DNA of 37,229 nt from Lachnospiraceae bacterium (GCA_017430765.1 JAFRMI010000037.1:1-37229); one strand, 5' to 3'; shown: positions 25,636-34,420, counted from the stretch's first letter. Notes: generated from the sequence alone by a model not told the origin. Translations and numbers: made by a program.

Positions 25636-26682
25636 ATGAAGAAAAAAGCGTTGGCTCTTGTCCTGACCGTATCTCTTGCACTCGGCCTTGCCGCCTGCGG
25701 AGGGGGTGCGACGACGACCAGAGAGGACACGGGATCTTCCGCCGGTGCGGCTGCGTCGGCCAGTTCCAGTCCTAAACAGAAAGTGGATCCCTATGCGGGT
25801 GATGAAGTGAAGATTGCTTACATCGCGCATGACATCGGAACGCCGAATAACCAGGGCTGGAAAGAGGGAATCGAGCGCGAGTGCGGATCCTGGTCAAACA
25901 TCAAGGTGGATTCCTACGGCGCGGAAGAGAAGGCTGAAAACCAGGTGCAGATCATGACGGACTGCATCAACCAGGGGTATAACGCCATTATCCTGCAGTG
26001 CTCAGACGGCACGGCGCTCGCTCCGTCCGTCAAGCAGGCGGAGGAAGCCGGTATTCCGGTCATCACCGTCAACCTGGACTGCTCAAGCGACACGATCCAC
26101 AGCGCCCTTGTCATGGCCGTTGACTACGACGCCGGCCGTATGGCTGCTGACAAGATGGCTGAGCAGATGGGCGAGAAGGGCAAGATCGCAATTATTCAGG
26201 GCGTGCCGGGCCTTGAAAGAACCGATAACCTGGAGAAGGGCTTCCGCGACACGATCGCCAATTACAGCGGCATCGAAATCGTTGACGCGCAGTCTGCATC
26301 CTTCCAGAAGGATACCGCGATTGATGTCATGAACTCCTTCCTGCAGCAGTATGAGGATCTGGCAGGCGTCTTCGCAATCAACGACGCGATGGCGGAAGGC
26401 GCGGCTCTTGCGGCGCAGTCAGCCAACAAGAAAGGCCAGATCTGCATCTGGGGCGCTGACGGTGAGAAGGACGCTCTCGCAATGATCGAGAGCGGCGACA
26501 TGGCCGGCACTATCTACACGAACAGCTGGGATGAGGGTTCGACCGCGGCTAAGATCGCGCTTCTTATGATCGGATCCGAGTACGACTACACATGCCTTAC
26601 AGAGACTCCGAAAGTTATCATGGAGCCGATCGTCGTGACGGCTGAGAACGTCGGCGACATTGCTCCGGAAGATCGCTGGTAA
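25636..26682 (+). CDS. Sugar ABC transporter substrate-binding lipoprotein
   Basis: This 348-residue protein captures the substrate outside the membrane for the ABC importer coded next. The signal peptide ends in a lipobox (LGLAAC) with Cys21 as the lipid anchor. A Ser/Ala-rich tether of about 30 residues follows, then a two-lobed periplasmic-binding fold of the ribose/galactofuranose group (pfam Peripla_BP_4). Typical segments are KIAYIAHDIGTPNNQGW, NQGYNAIILQCSDGTAL, VDYDAGRMAADKMA and IWGADGEKDALAMI. The substrate is likely a sugar or sugar derivative but cannot be named. AAGGAGG lies 9 bases before the ATG. It heads the operon, and a 10-base hairpin lies in the 139-base gap after it. Confidence 0.92.
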   Translation: MKKKALALVLTVSLALGLAACGGGATTTREDTGSSAGAAASASSSPKQKVDPYAGDEVKIAYIAHDIGTPNNQGWKEGIERECGSWSNIKVDSYGAEEKAENQVQIMTDCINQGYNAIILQCSDGTALAPSVKQAEEAGIPVITVNLDCSSDTIHSALVMAVDYDAGRMAADKMAEQMGEKGKIAIIQGVPGLERTDNLEKGFRDTIANYSGIEIVDAQSASFQKDTAIDVMNSFLQQYEDLAGVFAINDAMAEGAALAAQSANKKGQICIWGADGEKDALAMIESGDMAGTIYTNSWDEGSTAAKIALLMIGSEYDYTCLTETPKVIMEPIVVTAENVGDIAPEDRW

Positions 26683-26708
26683 GATTATTCTGCACAGGGG
26701 ACGCATTA

Positions 26709-26734
26709 CACAGGCGGGTTACATCCCGCCTGTG
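26709..26734 (+). other. Intercistronic hairpin after the binding-protein gene
   Basis: CACAGGCGGG and CCCGCCTGTG pair perfectly around TTACAT with no T-run. Such structures often protect the 3' end of a processed binding-protein message and so raise its level over that of the permease genes. Confidence 0.55.
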
Positions 26735-26821
26735 CGTGATAGAAGTGAACGGGTTCTCCCGCCTGGCCTTATTGGGGAAAACCGGAACACTTACAGCTAT
26801 AAACAGGGAGGGTCTGGCTAA

Positions 26822-27832
26822 GTGAAACGAATGAATCAGACTACGATGAGACGGCTGATCTCCATCGGCATGTTAGTCGTTCTCGTTATCTTATTTACGC
26901 TTCTTGCCGGTGCCGGCAAGGGCAAGTTCTTCAACTTCGACAACCTGATTGAGGTTGTGCGTGATGCGTCGATACCCGCGATTATCGGTGTCGGCGTCAC
27001 ATTTATCATTATCACATCCGGCATTGATCTCTCAACGGGAAGCGCCATTGCGCTAGTCGGTATGACAATGGCCAATATATATGCCTACACACTTTGGCCA
27101 TTCTGGCTCATGATCCTTGTAGGCATTGCGGTCGGCCTCCTCTGCGGCCTGGCCAACGGCTTTATCGTCGCGAAGCTGAACGTGCCGGAATTCATCGGGA
27201 CACTCGCGACCATGAGTGTTTTCCGCGCATTGACGTATATCATCGCGATTAAGGATGAGAACGGTGTAATTAAGAGCCAGCCGATGAATCACTCCGGATA
27301 TACATGGCTCGGAATGGGAATCGGCAAATTCTATTATGTCATCATGGCGATGATCGTATTTGTTGTAGTCGGACAGATTGTATTAAAATACACCCGCTAC
27401 GGCACCAATCTTTATTCAGTGGGCGCCAATAAGAAGGCGGCTACGCTCTCCGGTATTAATGTGGCGCGCGTCCGCCTGATCGCGTATGTGATCACGGGAT
27501 TCTGTGTCGCGGTCGGTGCCATTTTCACGACATCCCGTCTTCAGAGCGCGACAACGGCGATCGGAACCGACTTCGAGTTCAATCCCATCGCTGCTGCCGT
27601 CGTCGGCGGCGTTGCCCTCTCGGGCGGATCCGGGGACGTGATCGGAACTCTGATCGGTGCGCTCTTCATGGCGACGCTGGAGAACGGCGTCCGGAAGCTC
27701 GATATGAATACAGCCTATCAGTACATCATCAAGGGTGTGATTATTATCGCGGTCGTCATCTTCGACGCGGCGTACAAGGCCCGGATTGACCGGCAGGCGA
27801 AAGAGCAGGGAGCAAAGGAGGGTCTTGAATAA
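26822..27832 (+). CDS. Sugar ABC transporter permease 1 (RbsC-like)
   Basis: This 336-residue integral membrane protein of the branched-chain/ribose permease family (BPD_transp_2) forms half of the import channel. About eight to ten hydrophobic helices are visible. Family motifs include GIDLSTGSAIALVGM near residue 60, GLANGFIVAKLNVPEFIGTL near 115, VGANKKAATLSGINV near 200, and AAAVVGGVALSGGSGDVIGT near 258. The GTG at 26822 is preceded by GGGAGGG at 10 bases; an ATG three codons later is a possible alternative. The stop overlaps the ATG of the ATPase gene by one base, indicating translational coupling. Confidence 0.92.
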   Translation: MKRMNQTTMRRLISIGMLVVLVILFTLLAGAGKGKFFNFDNLIEVVRDASIPAIIGVGVTFIIITSGIDLSTGSAIALVGMTMANIYAYTLWPFWLMILVGIAVGLLCGLANGFIVAKLNVPEFIGTLATMSVFRALTYIIAIKDENGVIKSQPMNHSGYTWLGMGIGKFYYVIMAMIVFVVVGQIVLKYTRYGTNLYSVGANKKAATLSGINVARVRLIAYVITGFCVAVGAIFTTSRLQSATTAIGTDFEFNPIAAAVVGGVALSGGSGDVIGTLIGALFMATLENGVRKLDMNTAYQYIIKGVIIIAVVIFDAAYKARIDRQAKEQGAKEGLE

Positions 27833-29349
27833 TGGCAGGTGCAACGATTCTCGAAGCAAAAAATATTTATAAGAGCTTTTCCGGCGTGCCTGTTCTTCAG
27901 GATGTCCATTTTGAGGTGAAAGCCGGTGAAGTGCACGCGCTCATGGGTGAGAACGGTGCCGGCAAATCCACGCTCATAAAGATCGTAACCGGCGTTTATT
28001 CCAAGGACGACGGACAGATCTACTGGGAAGGGAAACCGGTTGAAATCAACAATTATCAGGACTGCCAGAAGCTTGGCGTCGCCTGTATCTATCAGGAACT
28101 GTCCGTCATCCCGCCGCTTACGGTGGCGCAGAATGTCTTCCTCGGCAGAGAGCCGCGCAAGGGCCCCTTTATCGATTACGCGAAGATGAACCAGATGACA
28201 CAGGAACTCATTGACAAGTACCAGTTCCCGCTGAAACCGACAACCATCGTCGACAACCTCGGAATCGGCCAGAGGCAGCTGATCGAGATCCTCAAGGGTC
28301 TCTCCCAGAATTCCAAGCTTCTTATCATGGACGAGCCGACAGCGTCGCTCTCCGGCAAGGAAGCGGAGATGCTGTTCCAGATCATCCGTACACTGCGTGA
28401 ACAGGGCGTCTCGATTATCTATATCTCCCACAGACTGGAAGAAGTGTACATGCTCTCCGACCGCCTCACCATTCTCCGCGACGGCAAGAATGCAGCGGTT
28501 CTTGAGAAAGAAGAGATTATCCCGGCCAAGGTCATTGAGACCATGATCGGAAAAGTCGTCGATGAGTCCGCGGGATCGAAGAAAATGCTGCACTCCGATG
28601 ACAATGCGGAAGTCCGTCTGGACATCAAGAACCTCACAGACCGGACAGACCGTTACCGCAACATCAGCTTCCAGGTACACCGCGGCGAGATTCTCGGACT
28701 GGGCGGCCTGATCGGCGCGGGAAGAACGGAAGTGGTCCGTGCGATCTACGGTGTGGACAAGGCGGCATCCGGAGAGGTGTGGCTCGACGGAAAGCTTCTG
28801 AATCCGTCTCCGAAGTCCAGCATTAAAGAGGGCATCGGATTCGTCCCCGAGGACAGAAGAAATCAGGGATTTATCCCCCTTCTCTCCACGACGAAGAATG
28901 TGGCCCTCACCAATTACGACATCGTCAAGATTAACGGCGTCGCCATCTCCGACGGGGATGAGCTCGCGATGAGCAAGCGCGCGATCGAGGCGATTGATAT
29001 CCGCCCGTCTGATCCCGATAAGCAGGTCGGCGTCATGTCCGGCGGAAACCAGCAGAAGGTCGTTCTCGGCAAATGGCTGATGAGGGACCTGAAGCTCCTC
29101 ATTGTCGACGAGCCCACAGCCGGTATCGACGTCGGAGCCAAGGACGAGATATACTCGATCCTGGAGAACCTGGCGAAGGAAGGCGTCGCGGTCATCGTCG
29201 TCACGTCCGACCTTCAGGAGCTGCTCCGCGTCTCACACCGCATCATTGTCATGCGAAAGGGCGACATCGTGAAGGAGTTCAAGAATGTCGAAGTCACACA
29301 GGCCATGGTTCTGTCCGCAGGACAGGGTGTTGAAGAGGAGGCGAAGTGA
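27832..29349 (+). CDS. Sugar ABC transporter double ATPase (RbsA/MglA-like)
   Basis: This 505-residue protein carries two nucleotide-binding domains and powers the importer on the inner side of the membrane. In domain 1, GENGAGKSTL holds Lys45 of the Walker A motif, the signature is LGIGQRQLIE, and the Walker B is LLIMDEPTASL. In domain 2 the Walker A is degenerate (GLIGAGRTEV), as is usual in this family. The signature MSGGNQQKVVLGKW and the Walker B LLIVDEPTAGIDV are standard. A one-base overlap with permease 1 upstream and with permease 2 downstream marks a tightly coupled transport unit. Confidence 0.95.
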   Translation: MAGATILEAKNIYKSFSGVPVLQDVHFEVKAGEVHALMGENGAGKSTLIKIVTGVYSKDDGQIYWEGKPVEINNYQDCQKLGVACIYQELSVIPPLTVAQNVFLGREPRKGPFIDYAKMNQMTQELIDKYQFPLKPTTIVDNLGIGQRQLIEILKGLSQNSKLLIMDEPTASLSGKEAEMLFQIIRTLREQGVSIIYISHRLEEVYMLSDRLTILRDGKNAAVLEKEEIIPAKVIETMIGKVVDESAGSKKMLHSDDNAEVRLDIKNLTDRTDRYRNISFQVHRGEILGLGGLIGAGRTEVVRAIYGVDKAASGEVWLDGKLLNPSPKSSIKEGIGFVPEDRRNQGFIPLLSTTKNVALTNYDIVKINGVAISDGDELAMSKRAIEAIDIRPSDPDKQVGVMSGGNQQKVVLGKWLMRDLKLLIVDEPTAGIDVGAKDEIYSILENLAKEGVAVIVVTSDLQELLRVSHRIIVMRKGDIVKEFKNVEVTQAMVLSAGQGVEEEAK

Positions 29350-30332
29350 TGAAGAATTTTAACTGGAGCAAATACAGCAAACCGATCATCCTCGTCGCAT
29401 TCATCGCCATTTTGTCGATCCTGCGGCCGAAGGCCTTCCTGTCACTTGATAACTTCAGCAACGTGCTCTGGTCCGTGTCCGTCATCGGCATTATGGTATG
29501 CGGAACAATCTTCGTATTCCTGATCGGCGGCATCGACCTCTCGATCGCGACACTGTGCGCATTTACCGCAGTTGTTGCGGTAACGGTGACGCATAAACTG
29601 GGCGACACGCCGGGAGCTGTTTTTGCCGGCGTCGTGATGGCCCTTATTGTCGGAGCGCTGGCGGGTGCCGTGCACGGCCTTATAATCACCACGTTCCACA
29701 TCCCCGCGTTCCTGGTGACGTTCGCGACACAGAGTATCTTCCTCGGACTTGCGATGGTCTTCACCAACAACAAGATCATCAGCTGCACGGTTCCGGCATT
29801 CACGGCGATTGGCGCGTTCAAGATTCTGGGGTTCCCGCTTCCGGTCTACTTTATGGTGATCATTGCGATCATCAGCTGGTTTGTCCTCCGGAAGACAGTA
29901 TTCGGACGTTACGTCTACGCGGTCGGCGGCAATGCGACAGCATCGGAGATCTCCGGTATCAACGTCAAGCTGTCCTCGATCGTCTGCTACATACTCTCGG
30001 GTCTCACCACGGCGCTCGGCGGAATTGTTCTCTCATCCATGACGCAGCAGGCGTCGTCTTCGACCGGCTCCGGCTATACGAACGACGTCATCACAGCCGG
30101 CGTCATCGGCGGCGTCTCGCTGCTCGGCGGTGAAGGAACGGTCCCGGGAGCCATCTTCGGTGCGGTTCTTATGGGACTTCTCAATAACGGCCTTAACCTG
30201 ATGTCTGTTCCGTCGACTCACGCCGGCCTGGTCAAGGGTCTCGTGATCATCATCGCGGTCGCATTTGATGCGATGCAGCACGCGGACCAGTCGAGAAAGA
30301 AAGTCAAAAAAGTCAAAAAAGCAGCTGCGTAA
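29349..30332 (+). CDS. Sugar ABC transporter permease 2 (RbsC-like)
   Basis: This 327-residue membrane protein of the same family as permease 1 is clearly divergent from it. It has about eight to ten hydrophobic segments and the motifs GGIDLSIATLCAFTAVVA, GAVHGLIITTFHIPAFLVTF, VGGNATASEISGINVKL and GVIGGVSLLGGEGTVPGA. Two distinct permeases with one double ATPase suggest a heterodimeric channel, as in the E. coli YtfQRT-YjfF galactofuranose system. ATG 29349 overlaps the ATPase stop (TGATG) and is preferred to the GTG one codon earlier. The end is Lys-rich (KKVKKVKK). A hairpin follows. Confidence 0.92.
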   Translation: MKNFNWSKYSKPIILVAFIAILSILRPKAFLSLDNFSNVLWSVSVIGIMVCGTIFVFLIGGIDLSIATLCAFTAVVAVTVTHKLGDTPGAVFAGVVMALIVGALAGAVHGLIITTFHIPAFLVTFATQSIFLGLAMVFTNNKIISCTVPAFTAIGAFKILGFPLPVYFMVIIAIISWFVLRKTVFGRYVYAVGGNATASEISGINVKLSSIVCYILSGLTTALGGIVLSSMTQQASSSTGSGYTNDVITAGVIGGVSLLGGEGTVPGAIFGAVLMGLLNNGLNLMSVPSTHAGLVKGLVIIIAVAFDAMQHADQSRKKVKKVKKAAA

Positions 30333-30342
30333 TGATGTTTCT

Positions 30343-30369
30343 GCGAGGGGCATGGGAAGTGCCCCTCGC
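30343..30369 (+). other. Intercistronic hairpin between permease 2 and the amidohydrolase
   Basis: GCGAGGGGCA and TGCCCCTCGC form a perfect 10-base stem around a 7-base loop, without a T-run. It may partly end transcription or mark an RNA processing point between the transport and enzyme genes. Confidence 0.55.
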
Positions 30370-30400
30370 TGCTTAAAGCTGATACAGGAAGGATGGAAAC

Positions 30401-31315
30401 ATGAAAAAAATTGATGCACATCTTCATCTGGCCAAAGTCGTTGCCGGCTACTGCAGACGCGGAGAGCTCCGGGCGATCGGAGAGGGAAAGGCGCAGTGGG
30501 GCAGCGGTGAGGTGTTCCAGCTCTTCCCGCAGAACGGGGAGTACGGCGAGGATCATTTCTACGCAGAAGAAGCGCTCGCGATCATGGACCGGAACGACGT
30601 GGAGCGGGCCGTCCTTATGAACGGGAGCATGTATGGTTTCCAGAATATTTACCACGAGGAACTGCTTCTTAAATATCCGGACAGATTTTGCCCGAGCTGC
30701 GAAGTGGATCCATTTGCAACCAATCACATGGAGGCCCTCGTCCGTTTCTTAGAGGAGAAGAAATTTCATCTGGTCAAATTTGAGGTCAGCTCAGGCGGCG
30801 GACTGATGGGGTGCCACGATCCGTTCGATCTCTCCGGCGACCGCATGATGGAGATCTACAAGCGGATCGAACAGAATCACGGCGTTGTGGCGCTGGATGT
30901 CGGCGATATCTATATGGAAAGCCATCAGACGACCGCCCTTATGCGGATCGCTGACCGGTGCCCGGATCTGAAAGTCGTGATCTGCCACCTGCTTGCTCCC
31001 GCGAGAGAGAAGAGGAAGGAATGGAAAGCGGAACTGCAGCTCCTCTCCCAGGCGAATATCTGGTTTGACATCGCGGCGATGCCGAAGATCATGTCCCCGG
31101 ATGTCTATCCGTATCCGGAGACGGTGGAGTATCTTGCGGAAGCGAAGAGCATCATCGGCGCAAAGAAGATGATGTGGGGGACGGATGCCCCGTTTGCCGC
31201 GACGCAGGATACCTATGAGCACCTGGCTGATTACCTGGAGAGCGCTGATTGCTTCACGAAGGAAGAACTGGCAGATATCTACTACAACAACGCGAAGGAA
31301 GTATATTTTCCGTAA
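30401..31315 (+). CDS. Amidohydrolase-family metal-dependent hydrolase (possible lactonase)
   Basis: This 304-residue TIM-barrel protein is of the Amidohydro_2 type. It begins with the metal motif DAHLHL (His7, His9). Later come ICHLL (His196) and MWGTDAPF (Asp262), which fit metal ligands or the catalytic aspartate of the superfamily. Relatives include sugar-acid lactonases (fucono-, rhamnono- and galactarolactonase), dicarboxylate lactonases and decarboxylases. Next to a sugar importer, a hydroxyacid dehydrogenase and a sugar kinase, a lactonase role is the most attractive reading, but it is inference. AGGAAGG lies before the ATG. The transporter genes end 68 bases upstream, and a 330-base gap follows. 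Confidence 0.82.
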   Translation: MKKIDAHLHLAKVVAGYCRRGELRAIGEGKAQWGSGEVFQLFPQNGEYGEDHFYAEEALAIMDRNDVERAVLMNGSMYGFQNIYHEELLLKYPDRFCPSCEVDPFATNHMEALVRFLEEKKFHLVKFEVSSGGGLMGCHDPFDLSGDRMMEIYKRIEQNHGVVALDVGDIYMESHQTTALMRIADRCPDLKVVICHLLAPAREKRKEWKAELQLLSQANIWFDIAAMPKIMSPDVYPYPETVEYLAEAKSIIGAKKMMWGTDAPFAATQDTYEHLADYLESADCFTKEELADIYYNNAKEVYFP

Positions 31316-31645
31316 CCGCGGCAGTTCTGTACCGGGTTTGGAATAAGTGATATACTATGATCATGTTTTGCTGTGACAATACAATTTAACCTCGTTTTGG
31401 CAGCTAATGAACAGGGAGTGAAGCGGGCTGCGATGTCCAATGGACATTCGTTTTGCGCTGATCGGAGCGGAGAACGCAGTGATTCGGCAAGGTATTTTAT
31501 CGGCTGACGCTGACCCAAATCCAACGCCAAGTCTCGCCAGCGGGACTAAGCGGTTTTGTCGCAGCGCATTATCGTCCGGTGCGAAAGAAAAAGACTGCAG
31601 CCATTTTAGAAACCTGCTGTACAGAAGAAAGGGACACAGAGTTTA
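31316..31645 (+). other. 330-base spacer with a palindrome and no recognisable gene
   Basis: The spacer contains the palindrome ATGTCCA-A-TGGACAT at 31433-31447 and a TATACT-like -10 with only a weak -35 near 31355. I see no terminator, RNA gene or convincing coding frame. It separates the dehydrogenase from the upstream operon genes and may hold a second promoter. Confidence 0.35.
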
Positions 31646-32629
31646 ATGAAAAAAGTTGTATGCCTATATGGGACACCATCGGAACTATATAATGAGTTAA
31701 ATGATCGGGCCAAGGAATACGCCGCCTCTCTGGATCTGGAGTATGTCTGGGTTCCCATGCAGCCGTTTTCAAATGAGGCCGCAATCGAAGCGCTGAAAGG
31801 CGCGGATGCAGGAATCATCGATGTGGAGCCTTATGACAGGGCCATTTTCTCCGAAATCCGTGACAGCGTAAAACTGCTGGTCCGCTATGGCGTGGGTTTT
31901 GACGCTGTGAATCTGGCGGACGCAACAGAGGCGGGGATTGCTATTTCCCGCACGACTGCGGCCAATTCCGAGAGTGTTGCGGAGATGGCTTTTGCGATGA
32001 TCATGGGTCTTAAGAGGCAGTTTCCCCTTAATATGGGCTGTGTAAGTTCCGGAAACTGGGTGCGCAACATCGGTTCCGAGATGCTGGGCAAGAAAGTGGG
32101 AATCCTCGGCTTCGGCGCGATCGGGCAAAGACTGGCGAAGCTGTTTTCCGGGTTTGACTGTGAGATCCTGATCTACGATCCTTATCTTCCGGATGAGGTG
32201 GCGGAAAAGCTCGGTGCGAAAAAGACGGAGATCGATGATATCTTCCGGGAGTGCGATGCCATCAGTATCCATGTCCCCTATACAAAAGAGAATCATCATA
32301 TCGCCGGCAGGGACAGAATCGCCATGATGAAGAAGACGGCTGTTCTCGTGTGTACGGCACGGGGCAACCTGGTTGACGAGGAGGCTCTGTACGAGGCCCT
32401 CAAAGAACGCCGGATTCTCGGCGCCGGACTGGATGTATTTTCCGAGGAGCCTCTGCCGGTCACTTCCCCGCTTATTGGGCTTGACAACGCGATTCTTACG
32501 CCACATGTTGCCGCGCAGACGCATGAGGCTCTCTGGAATATGTACAAGAAGGCAATTGACATCACTGCGGACTTCCTCGCGGGGAAGGATATTGGGAGGG
32601 ATCTGCTGAACAGAGAAGTTCTCGGTTAA
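31646..32629 (+). CDS. D-isomer-specific 2-hydroxyacid dehydrogenase
   Basis: This 327-residue NAD(P)-dependent enzyme should interconvert a 2-hydroxy acid and a 2-keto acid. The Rossmann motif GFGAIG is at residues 155-160, with an acidic residue after the second strand (LIYDPY) that favours NAD. The catalytic set is Arg239 (TARGNLVDEEAL), Glu268 (FSEEPL) and His287 (TPHVAAQTHEA). The segment YGVGFDAVNLADATEAGI is standard for the phosphoglycerate-dehydrogenase/CtBP group. In this operon it may act as a keto-aldonate reductase or aldonate dehydrogenase. That role is inferred; SerA-like or lactate-type activity is possible. The ribosome site is weak (AAAGGG about 14 bases upstream). An intrinsic terminator follows. 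Confidence 0.9.
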   Translation: MKKVVCLYGTPSELYNELNDRAKEYAASLDLEYVWVPMQPFSNEAAIEALKGADAGIIDVEPYDRAIFSEIRDSVKLLVRYGVGFDAVNLADATEAGIAISRTTAANSESVAEMAFAMIMGLKRQFPLNMGCVSSGNWVRNIGSEMLGKKVGILGFGAIGQRLAKLFSGFDCEILIYDPYLPDEVAEKLGAKKTEIDDIFRECDAISIHVPYTKENHHIAGRDRIAMMKKTAVLVCTARGNLVDEEALYEALKERRILGAGLDVFSEEPLPVTSPLIGLDNAILTPHVAAQTHEALWNMYKKAIDITADFLAGKDIGRDLLNREVLG

Positions 32630-32695
32630 CCTTTTACCTGCCGGGAAATGGAAATGCCTGCTTTACTTTGGGGGCGTCTGGTATTAGGATTATTT

Positions 32696-32730
32696 AAAGG
32701 AGACAGGGGATGGTTCTTCTGTCTCTTTTT
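32696..32730 (+). terminator. Intrinsic terminator between the dehydrogenase and kinase genes
   Basis: GAGACAG and CTGTCTC pair perfectly around a 12-base loop and are followed by TTTTT. An upstream AAAG can extend the stem through the T-run. It should end much of the operon transcript before the kinase gene. Confidence 0.75.
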
Positions 32731-32881
32731 ATAGAACAGGGAAACTCCCCTGGAATTCCCGATTCTAAAAAATGCCTCTGGCAGGAAGAACTCAGGCACG
32801 CGCACGCAGGGAAACAGTCGCTTATGCGGCCGTGTCCGGCGCGGCGGCACGCTCAGCAAGCATTGAAAAGGAGGACACCAC

Positions 32882-34420
32882 ATGCACTATTATATCGGAT
32901 TGGACAATGGAGGGACGGCGACGAAAGCGGCACTTTTTGACAGCAGGGGCCGTGAGATCGGAAGCTACGGCGTTTCGACCCGGGCAATCACGCCGAAGCC
33001 GGGCTTTGTAGAACGTGATATGGAGGAAATGTGGCAGGCGAACTGCGAGGTCGTCCGCGGTGTGCTTGAAAAAACCGGTGTTTCGGGAGATGACGTCGCC
33101 GGAATCGGCATTGCCGGCCACGGCAAGGGGCTGTATCTGTGGGGGAAGGACGGGAAACCGGCCGGATATGGCATCATTTCCACGGATAACCGCGCCTGGC
33201 AATATCCTGTAAAATGGCGCGAGGATGGGACGGAGGACAGGGCATTTGCCATGTCTCTCCAGCATATCATGTCCTGCCAGCCGGTCGCCCTGCTCGCGTG
33301 GCTGAAAGATAATGAGCCGGAGAGATACAGCAACATTCAATATGTGTTCATGTGCAAGGATTATGTTCGTTTCCGTCTGACCGGAGAGGCACGCGCGGAG
33401 ATGACGGATTACTCGGGATCGGGTATGATGAATCTGCGCACGAAGAAATTCGACCGTGAGATACTGTCACTGTTTGGTATTTCAGAGATGATGGATGCGC
33501 TGCCCCCGCTCTGCGAGGCGACCGAGGTCTGCGGACATGTGACGGAGGAAGCAGCCGCTCTCACCGGTCTTAAAGCCGGGACGCCTGTGATCGGCGGAAT
33601 GTTCGATATCAATGCGTGCGCGATCGCCGCGGGCGTCACGGATCCTGAGAAGGTCTGCATGATTGCCGGGACGTGGTCAATCAACGAATACATCAGGCGG
33701 GATGCCGTCGATGACGGCCGGGTGCAGATGAATTCCCTTTTTGCCTTGCCGGGCTATTATCTCATTGAGGAGTCCTCTCCGACTTCCGCGGGGAACTTTG
33801 AGTGGTACATCAAGCAGCTGCTGCCGGAACTGAAGGAGAATCTGAAGGCGGAAGGCAGGAGTATCTATGAAGTCGTCGACGAGTGGGTGGAGAAGATTCC
33901 GCCGGAGACATTTGTCCCCGTCTTCCTTCCGTTCCTGATGGCATCCAATGTGCATCCAAACGCGATGGGGTCCTTTGTCGGGATGAACATCAGCCACACG
34001 CGCGAGCATCTGGCGAGAAGTATCTTTGAAGGAATCACATTCTGCCACCGCTACCACTATGAGAGACTTCTGGCGACGCGCGAGGAGCCGCCGAAGGTGA
34101 TCCGCTTAGCGGGCGGGGCGGCACGCGCAGCGGTGTGGGCGCAGATGTTCGCGGATATCATGAAGTGCCCCGTAGAAACAGTCGAAGCCTCTGAGACGGG
34201 CGCGCTCGGATGCGCGATCGCCGCGGCTGTTGCGACCGGCGAGTATGCGTCTCTCGATGAGGCGGTCGCGAATATGACGGTGATCTCGAAGCCGTATCTG
34301 CCGAATCCGGATGTAACGGGAATCTATGATGAGAAGTATGGGCTTTATGTGAAGACGATCGCGTGTCTGGACGGACTTTGGGACGATATGCAGAAGGTTG
34401 TGGACAGCGCCGCGAAGTAG
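32882..34420 (+). CDS. FGGY-family carbohydrate kinase (LyxK-like)
   Basis: This 512-residue cytoplasmic kinase should phosphorylate a ketose, polyol or keto-sugar-acid. The N-terminal phosphate motif is GLDNGGTATKAALFD near residue 6. The catalytic base is probably Asp242 in IGGMFDINAC. The C-terminal FGGY lobe has VIRLAGGAARAAVWAQ and EASETGALGCAIAA. Segments such as GFVERDMEEMW, GIAGHGKGL, LLAWLKDNEPERY and SSPTSAGNFEW recall E. coli LyxK, an L-xylulose/3-keto-L-gulonate kinase, more than xylulokinase or glycerol kinase. That comparison is from memory. AAGGAGG lies 6 bases before the ATG. A terminator separates it from the dehydrogenase and I see no strong promoter of its own. Confidence 0.9.
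   Translation: MHYYIGLDNGGTATKAALFDSRGREIGSYGVSTRAITPKPGFVERDMEEMWQANCEVVRGVLEKTGVSGDDVAGIGIAGHGKGLYLWGKDGKPAGYGIISTDNRAWQYPVKWREDGTEDRAFAMSLQHIMSCQPVALLAWLKDNEPERYSNIQYVFMCKDYVRFRLTGEARAEMTDYSGSGMMNLRTKKFDREILSLFGISEMMDALPPLCEATEVCGHVTEEAAALTGLKAGTPVIGGMFDINACAIAAGVTDPEKVCMIAGTWSINEYIRRDAVDDGRVQMNSLFALPGYYLIEESSPTSAGNFEWYIKQLLPELKENLKAEGRSIYEVVDEWVEKIPPETFVPVFLPFLMASNVHPNAMGSFVGMNISHTREHLARSIFEGITFCHRYHYERLLATREEPPKVIRLAGGAARAAVWAQMFADIMKCPVETVEASETGALGCAIAAAVATGEYASLDEAVANMTVISKPYLPNPDVTGIYDEKYGLYVKTIACLDGLWDDMQKVVDSAAK

Noticed and set aside
31282..31530. Small reverse-strand gene of 82 codons in the 330-base spacer
   Set aside because: It overlaps the amidohydrolase end, has no ribosome site and no recognisable composition.
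32626..32883. Small reverse-strand gene of 85 codons before the kinase
   Set aside because: It spans a clear terminator, has no ribosome site, and its translation looks like random low-information sequence.
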